Source of the DNA: Moniliophthora roreri
Taxonomy: Eukaryota; Basidiomycota; Agaricomycetes; Agaricales; Marasmiaceae
Assembly: GCA_001466705.2 (NCBI GenBank)
Contig: LATX02000230.1
Location: 62,001 to 126,000 of the forward strand
Direction of reading: 5' to 3'
DNA: 64,000 nucleotides
Shown: piece after piece, positions 57,947 through 64,000 of the stretch
Numbering within the stretch: position 1 is the stretch's first letter
Layout: every line of letters begins with the position of its first letter
Translations under genes and position numbers: made by a program
The notes under the pieces: model-generated
Databases searched by the model: none
The model's input: only the letters and a program-made list of their open reading frames with translations
Told to the model about the DNA's origin: nothing

Positions 57947-58377
57947 TGTAGGGAATGGAAATGGGGAGGAGTTAAGATTCTAGGGTACAAATATATGGTT
58001 GGAAAGCGATAGACCCCATTAACAGAGTTAGCAATACCAACAGTGCGCCAATCAAATGTTCGTCAAAGCTTGGCGCCGGGCGAACAGATCCTTAAATTCA
58101 ATTCAATTTCCGTGCCTTTTTTCGTTATCGGACTCGTGAGGGGTAATAGGTCGGCCGAGTGATGAGCATGTTGCTTAGAACGTGGAAACGATGCAAGGTC
58201 CGTAAGAGCAAGCGAGAATGGAGGATATAAAGAGGCGAGGCAGCAAGAGGGATTAGACTAGGATTTGACATCGGTCAGTAACCAGTACATGCCGTCAGAA
58301 GAAGCTTACTGAAAGTCGGTTAGGGTATGTACCTTGTTCCGCTCTGGTGGCGCCCCAATAGAAAACACCTGAGTCCA
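57947..58377. promoter_or_regulatory. Upstream region of the MFS gene / downstream of the F-box gene
   Basis: 431 bp holding the MFS promoter and the F-box gene 3' flank. Both genes are on the minus strand. No specific site identified. Confidence 0.35.
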
Positions 58378-59670
58378 TCACATCCTGCCTATACACTTCT
58401 CCCGCTTCATATATACTTCCCGCACTCTGAGCAGCCCGCCATTGTGAGAGTATGGGAGCAACTCCTGAACTTTCTTAACCATGATCTTCATCAACATGTG
58501 AGGATACGAATCTCTCACAACCATCAACTCGCTCTCGTCCCATCCCGCCTCCCGCAACTCAACCTCCGAAAACTTCAACGCCATCTCCACAGACACATCC
58601 TCAATGAGGAGGAAAATTGGATCCTTCTCCAACAGCTCCTCGAAATAGGCAAAATCCCGCTGGAAATCTCGGTTCGAGTTCATCAAACCCAGAATATCCT
58701 CAACCACGACATGTTTCAAATTGGATTCTGGGTTGAAATCCCAATCCCCAGCAGGAAACCCTTGGACGAAGATGCGGCAAATCATATGAAGCTCTCCCTT
58801 TAACGTGATCTCCCAGCCCGACCGTTCCGTTTCGAAAACCAACCCGCGTAATTGGTCGCTCGTCATTGCTGTTCCTCGTACTCCGATTGTGCAGCTTCTC
58901 TTGTCACCTTCCGAAATAGTCCTCTGCAAAAAGTTTTGCAGATCGCTTATAAATTCTGTTACATTCCTCCCAAGGTCGATATACACCTCGCACAACGCCA
59001 AGCATGTGCTCTTCCTCAAATCCAGCTGCCGGCATAACCCGACCAGACCCAAGTTATCGCGAATCAGGAGCCGACGCAGCGTCTCCGGGAGGGCGTAATT
59101 CGGTTGCTGATTGGGATGCCGTCCATCGATGTATACTTCGTCAAGAGTCAACGACTCGAGGATATCCAGAGCGTTGAAGATATCGCGAAGACCGGCGGCG
59201 GAAGAAGTACACCGTGACATCGTCATTCTGCGAATCCTGTGGAGAAGGACGCCGGATTGCAGGAGGGAGCGTAATGAAACCCACTCATCGGGATCCTTAA
59301 CGCCGATGATATCAATTTCCTCCATGTTTGGGAATAAGACCTCAATGGTGGTCGGTTCCTCATCATCGGGTCCGAACATGGGTGTTAGAAGCCCTTCGAA
59401 CAGGGCATTCCATGATGTGAGTGACACCGGCCTACGTAGTGTCAATTTTCGGGTATAGGTAGCTGAAATTGTAGACAGGGGATGTGTACACAGGTCGATA
59501 AAATGTTGGAGTGTATAGTGGGGTTTAGGTAGTTGGAGGTCACGGAAGCAGTATCGTCGGCATCGAGGGGTCCAATTGCGAGATATAAGAGAAGCGGCGA
59601 TGAGCGAGGGTTTGTCGTCTTGTAGGTAGTCTATGATTCGTTCTGCGAGTTCTAGGGGGACGTATGTCAT
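58378..59670 (-). CDS. F-box protein
   Basis: An intronless frame of 430 residues starting MTYVPLELAERIIDYLQDDK. It shows the short F-box typical of agaric proteins (VPLELAERIIDYLQDD...LIAASLISRNWTPRCRRYCF, residues 4-40). F-boxes bind Skp1 and recruit targets to SCF ubiquitin ligases. The rest is a leucine-rich, repeat-like scaffold, for example LFPNMEEIDIIGVKDP and ILESLTLDEVYIDG, which probably recognises the substrate. There is no break. An upstream non-coding exon is possible, as GTACG-type donors precede the start. Members of this family are numerous in mushrooms and mostly uncharacterised. Confidence 0.85.
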   Translation of the reverse strand: MTYVPLELAERIIDYLQDDKPSLIAASLISRNWTPRCRRYCFRDLQLPKPHYTLQHFIDLCTHPLSTISATYTRKLTLRRPVSLTSWNALFEGLLTPMFGPDDEEPTTIEVLFPNMEEIDIIGVKDPDEWVSLRSLLQSGVLLHRIRRMTMSRCTSSAAGLRDIFNALDILESLTLDEVYIDGRHPNQQPNYALPETLRRLLIRDNLGLVGLCRQLDLRKSTCLALCEVYIDLGRNVTEFISDLQNFLQRTISEGDKRSCTIGVRGTAMTSDQLRGLVFETERSGWEITLKGELHMICRIFVQGFPAGDWDFNPESNLKHVVVEDILGLMNSNRDFQRDFAYFEELLEKDPIFLLIEDVSVEMALKFSEVELREAGWDESELMVVRDSYPHMLMKIMVKKVQELLPYSHNGGLLRVREVYMKREKCIGRM

Positions 59671-62328
59671 GCCTGGTATTTGGTATCAGTCAGTCAAAGT
59701 TCGCTGTTTGAGGAGGACGCTCGTACCTTCGTACCTTGGGGTGGTCTCGGCACTGATGAAGCCCAGTACTTATGCTCTGGAAGGGCGTCCTCGGCGTGGT
59801 TTCTGATCGTGATAAAAGGATGCAGTGCATTACAGTAATGTTCTGCATAACAGCATCCACATCATCCGGGTGGCCATATGAAACCGCACTTCTACCGTCT
59901 TGAACAGACCTCTAGCGGCATGGGTAGTCATATGGGTGAAGGGTTCTCATCTCCAAATGATGCAGGTACTAGTGACCGAACACAGACTTCTGATAGTTCC
60001 AGGCAGAAATACACCGAAAAAGGTGCCACGTATCAAACAGCGCTTGGGCGGTGCAAGGCATGAAATGTTTCCTGCCGTCTCAAGGTGTCTGGATGACGTT
60101 GCCGCCGAGTCTCAGACCGATAATGATGACTGAAGACAGTAAGCCCGTTGCGTGAATGGTTAAGTCATAATGAGCGCCGGGATTCATGGCTACCGTTCCA
60201 GGGAGAATGACCTTGCTGTAGGCGTGGCGAGTCAACAGTGCTGTATCCTTTCCATGCTTCAGGTTTCAACACAGATAAAGTCAGCCTTTACCTGTATTGA
60301 AGAGATGTCAGCCACGGCACCTTTGTTTCCCCGTCTCCATGAATCAATTCGCTTCCTGACCGCTCGTAGGCCCTGTATTTCGTTTGCGCTGGGCTGCCCG
60401 ATAGCCCAGGAATGTAAGACGAAACTATCAAAAATTTTAACTCCATACCAGCCATCCAACCGAGACTCATCCAACAATCGCGGGCGTCAACTTGCGGAAA
60501 GAAATCGTTTTGTTGTATTCGGATTAGGATTGCAAAGATGAGATGTAAATAGAACAGCAGTGCAAAATGAATCTCGGCGCTGCCGCCGCTGGGTTTCTTG
60601 GTCATCGCGGTCACTCACTCGGTCGCTTCAAAATTCACCGTCATTCCACTTGTCAAAATAGACCCGCTAGCGATACACAAAGATTACAAAAGAAACAACA
60701 TTCAAAGTCTGGGGTAAAAAAATTTGTGTCCCGTAGTTTGAAACAATACTACCGGGGATACGAGGCCTATTCATCGATCTCTGACGCTGTAGACAGCAAT
60801 CAACTTGTCTATAGTTCATCATCCAACCTAACTTACTACGTCTGATGCGAAGCTGTTGGACGCAGGCGAAACATTGACAGCGTACCATTCGAAGTAACAG
60901 ATCCAGTCGAGCACCGCCGCACAAACGTGCTTTTGTCACAGCAGCCGAGATGGGAAATGCCACTATCAACTCCGTCTCGTTTCAGAGATTCCCTACGGAG
61001 TACGAGGTGGACTCTCTGATGATATGCAGGCGCCTTGCATGATGAGAGATCTGCTTGGCGAGTATTAAATGATCTTTGTCAACGAACCCCATTGGTTTAT
61101 GCCAGGTTGATCATGATGGACGGAATCCGAGAGGGATTGGGATGAAAATCGGGTATGAGAAACTACAAGAATAAGCCAACCAGGAAGGTCGAAAGCGACG
61201 TGAGTTCCGAGTCCGGGCTCTGAAGCGGAGTTCAATGATAGTGGTCTCTGCTATGTCAAACAGATGATCGAAGTTCAAGCCAAATGGTTGTACCGTACCG
61301 TACCAGCCTAATTGCTTTGGATCGCTCGTAGTAGTCGTGGTTTCTCCGGCTCAGAGTCCTTCCATACAAGAATTCCAGCAACCTTAAATTCCTTCCCTTC
61401 CGCGACCTGAACAAGCTCCTAGCTCACCCTGAAGTAATCTGGCAGCCACCATACTCGACCCTTCGTGACAGTTTGATAGTTAATGACATCACGGGCTTGG
61501 GCTGGGGTCTGCACCAAAGCACACTCTGCCCTGGCAGATCGTAGCCATTGATGACCGCAATTTCGAGTGCCGGTGGGAGACATCCGCCTGCAGGGAAGAG
61601 ACCTCAGGAAGAAAGCCATGGAATGGAAAGACTCCTTGTAAAGACCTTGCTGTGTAAGAAGTTCCGGGAACGTTTAGCTATGAAAGAATCGTGTTTAGTT
61701 TTGACTGGCTCGGACGGCTCTGACGATGGCAGAAAAATTTAGTCCCATATGAATACGTGAGCGGTTGTTGGCGAAGCGTCACCGTCGCAGGCAATTTAAA
61801 CTGGTTTAAGGGTGAAGCCCGGCAAGGATGATACTCTGTTTTCAAGCACTTCGAGTAGCCTGGTACGCGGGCATCACGGAATTGTGGATCTTTCTTGAGA
61901 CCGAGAGTGTATTGGAGGCTTCCTGGCTTTGACTTCGTATCCGTGAAGGAGAAGTCGTGGGGAAAAGTTGTTAACAGACATGGTGTTTATGGAAAGAGGT
62001 GTTTCGGTCAAGGATCTATAACGCTAAGCCACGTGGCTTTGCCTGCTCGTCGGATGAACTTCCTTTGTCGTCGTCAACACAGCAGATACTTACAGCTACC
62101 GACCACGCATCGCTCTTCAACAACGTACGCTTGAAAAATTTCGTTATCTCATGGATGACCTAAATTAAGACATCCAAGGCGAATGGGGATCGTACAGATA
62201 AAACGAAAGTAATATAGGCGGCGACAGGGGCGAATCGGCTGAATATATTTGTATAGAACGGATTGAGGAAGGACCAGGAGGACCTGTAACGAACCTCAGC
62301 CAAGGTTTAAAAGAAACAGTCATTCAAC
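59671..62328. other. Intergenic, no recognised gene
   Basis: About 2.7 kb with only short frames (for example 60170-60541 plus and 61548-61742 plus). None shows a domain, membrane pattern or convincing splice partners. No repeat partner elsewhere in the window was noticed. Confidence 0.4.
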
Positions 62329-63201
62329 TCACAAATGCCTAATTAATCTCCCGAAGAACTTGCCTGTCGTTCCTCCAAAAAAAGCATCCAGCGACCTGCC
62401 CATTCTCCTCTCAATGAACAGATACTTGATCGTAAAGACACCCTCGGCATACCGCTCCAATTTTTCCATTCGGCCTGTGTGAGATCACATACTTTGCCGT
62501 TCGACCGGACTTTGGTATCGACACGGCGGCCTTTCGAAATTTGGGACCTTTGATAATCCGCAACGTGGACCGAATGTTGTGGGTTTATATTCAACGATGT
62601 ACGCTACCCGACTCGGAAGTTTGAGAGGCCCCAGGTGATTGAAGACATCTTGCAGAATAGAGTCGTGGAAGAAGAAGGGCAATGTTTTCTCCTGCTTGAC
62701 CAGTGATCCTCCTATCTCGGGAACTGCTGCAACTGTATCTTCAGGCTTCACTGGATCACGGCCAGGATCTACCCAATCATTGTCCCATATGAAAGCATAC
62801 GCTTGGGTAGGAGAAGCAGAGTTGTTGATGATGATTTCGACAGGTTCAAGTTTGACTCGGAAACCGTGTTGTACTTTGAACTCGAAAAGGAGAAGGTCTT
62901 TCCATGATTCGCAGTCCCAGACCTTCCCTTTCACGATGTCCTCGTTGTTGAAAGACGGAACAAGACGATCCACATGTTGCGCATTTCGTTCCTTCAATCG
63001 ATATCCGGGTAAATGAGCATCAAGAAGCTTGGGTTCTTCTTTGAGATGGAGTGCCCAGCTAACGCTGCCGTCCCTCGTCCAGTAGCCATGGAGGAAAATA
63101 CGTCGGAGCTTTGAGTCGCCGAACACCACCATGGATACAGTGAAAGTGATTCCTGGCGGACTTTCAAATGGCGCTTTTTCCAAACTCAGATACACAGTCA
63201 T
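62329..63201 (-). CDS. Uncharacterised protein with internal stop or 18-nt intron
   Basis: From ATG 63201 the frame reads MTVYLSLEKAPFESPPGITF, WALHLKEEPKLLDAHLPGYR, LLLFEFKVQHGFRVKLEPVE and FFHDSILQDVFNHLGPLKLP to PVERQSM, then TGA at 62487-62485. The same frame continues as GRMEKLERYAEGVFTIKYLF and RSLDAFFGGTTGKFFGRLIR to TGA 62331-62329, clearly coding-like. Either a CGA became TGA, or the 18 nt at 62492-62475 (GTATGTGATCTCACACAG) are removed as an extremely short intron, which keeps the frame. The family is unknown to me. An extra 5' exon may lie in the conserved stretch at 63245-63400. Confidence 0.55.
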
Positions 63202-63244
63202 CTACCGCTTTAACTCGGACAACACTTGGCACACCCGAAGCCTT

Positions 63245-63650
63245 TCCTGCACACCTTTGGTTCCCACCCAGAACGTCATATCTGATGGACCAGAAGGGGG
63301 ACACCGGTCCATCAGACTTGACGTTAAATTTTTTTCCTGGCCGCACGCGGAAACCACCCTCGCGTATCTCAAATAATTTCGATACTTTCCGTCCACTCAC
63401 CAAGTCATCGAGTCCTCGCTCAAGTCCCTCTTGCTGCTTGACTCGGCACTCCCCGCAATGCCGGTTTCGTCACCTTTCCGTTTTCGTCGCCGTCACCGCG
63501 TCGGTCTCCCGAACATCAACATCACAAATATTCATCAACAGGCGCCTCTTGACATCAAACCACCATCATCTCGCGCCCTGTGCCCAGCTATACCTGTTTC
63601 CCTTTCCGGAATTATCGCCGGAATGCCAGCGGAGAAGTCTGTTCCCCATC
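63245..63650 (-). repeat. Dispersed repeat (partners at 36500-36718, 27200-27450, 29981-30230)
   Basis: The first half (63245-63470) matches 36500-36718. The second half (about 63480-63640, with CTCTTGACATCAAAC and CCCTTTCCGGAATTATCGCC) matches the inner ends of the long inverted-repeat arms in weaker form. This copy has more CpG than the others. The minus-strand peptide KSDGPVSPFWSIRYDVLGGN is conserved with 36500-36718, suggesting a coding origin. Confidence 0.6.
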
Positions 63651-64000
63651 TAATGTTATAGGTGCAATTCTCATACATCTGTCACTCATAATTTTCTAAA
63701 ACCTAGAAACCTAATATCTGCATTGCAGCCGCATTCCTCTCGGAGCAGACAGGTACCTGGAGGCAAGCTCTCCGAACTCTCCGAACCTTTCCCCACCCGT
63801 TTGATGTGCCCTCTCTTATGGGGATTCATATTGTACTCACCTGGTTTCCTTCCAGCCTCCGTAGAGCTCGCTATGCAGGAGTAGATGATTTGAATCAACC
63901 GGAAATGACACTATGCCAGGTAAGCCGTGATTGACCCACCGTGGTCCGAAACTGATCATCTGTCGCTCATTTCAGAACCTTAACCTCTCATAATATCGAG
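63651..64000. other. Right edge, no recognised gene
   Basis: Only a 70-codon minus-strand frame (63686-63898) with no domain. Confidence 0.4.

Overview
The window looks like an Agaricomycete (mushroom-forming basidiomycete) chromosome segment. The reasons are genes cut by many short introns (about 45-90 nt, GTRNGY...YAG), several FunK1 fungal-type protein kinases, a DUF6699 protein, a DUF6533 seven-helix membrane protein, an F-box protein and an anion:cation-symporter-type MFS carrier. Both retroelements are also of fungal type.

Layout. (1) 1-4.4 kb: two FunK1 copies on the minus strand, the first running off the left edge, from a segmental duplication that includes their upstream DNA. (2) 4.4-22.9 kb: a broken glutamine-synthetase-like fragment and a broken unidentified gene flank a Ty1/copia element (4972-21215, 620-bp LTRs). 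That element is split inside its reverse transcriptase by a complete Ty3/gypsy chromovirus (12161-19323, 429-bp LTRs, perfect ATTTG target duplication). Both are dead. Nearly every in-frame stop is TGA, and all LTR differences I can see are transitions, which points to cytosine deamination (RIP-like or methyl-CpG decay). The gypsy element has a primer-binding site matching its own predicted transcript 5' end (Tf1-type self-priming) and an extra frame after pol that holds two zinc knuckles. (3) 22.9-38.7 kb: a gene-poor repeat desert with three copies of a DNA-transposon-like element with short terminal inverted repeats, large inverted repeats, an exactly duplicated 1744-bp block, and a head-to-head pair of SINE-like units with RNA polymerase III A/B boxes. 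(4) 38.7-50.3 kb: a duplicated, mutually broken two-helix membrane protein gene, two more FunK1 copies and a duplicated FunK1 upstream region. (5) 50.4-64 kb: an ordinary gene-bearing segment with DUF6699, a conserved agaric hypothetical, the DUF6533 membrane protein, the MFS carrier, the F-box protein and an uncharacterised gene carrying either a nonsense codon or an 18-nt intron.

There are seven isolated single Ns. Each sits where homologous sequence is broken or duplicated, so they look like gaps of unknown size collapsed to one base. Duplications touching them (24.3-26.1 kb, 41.5 kb, 43.8 kb, 45.0 kb) may partly be assembly artefacts. No operon-like organisation, CRISPR, rRNA or convincing tRNA was seen. 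Exon models were made by eye from splice motifs and family similarity, and no database was searched.
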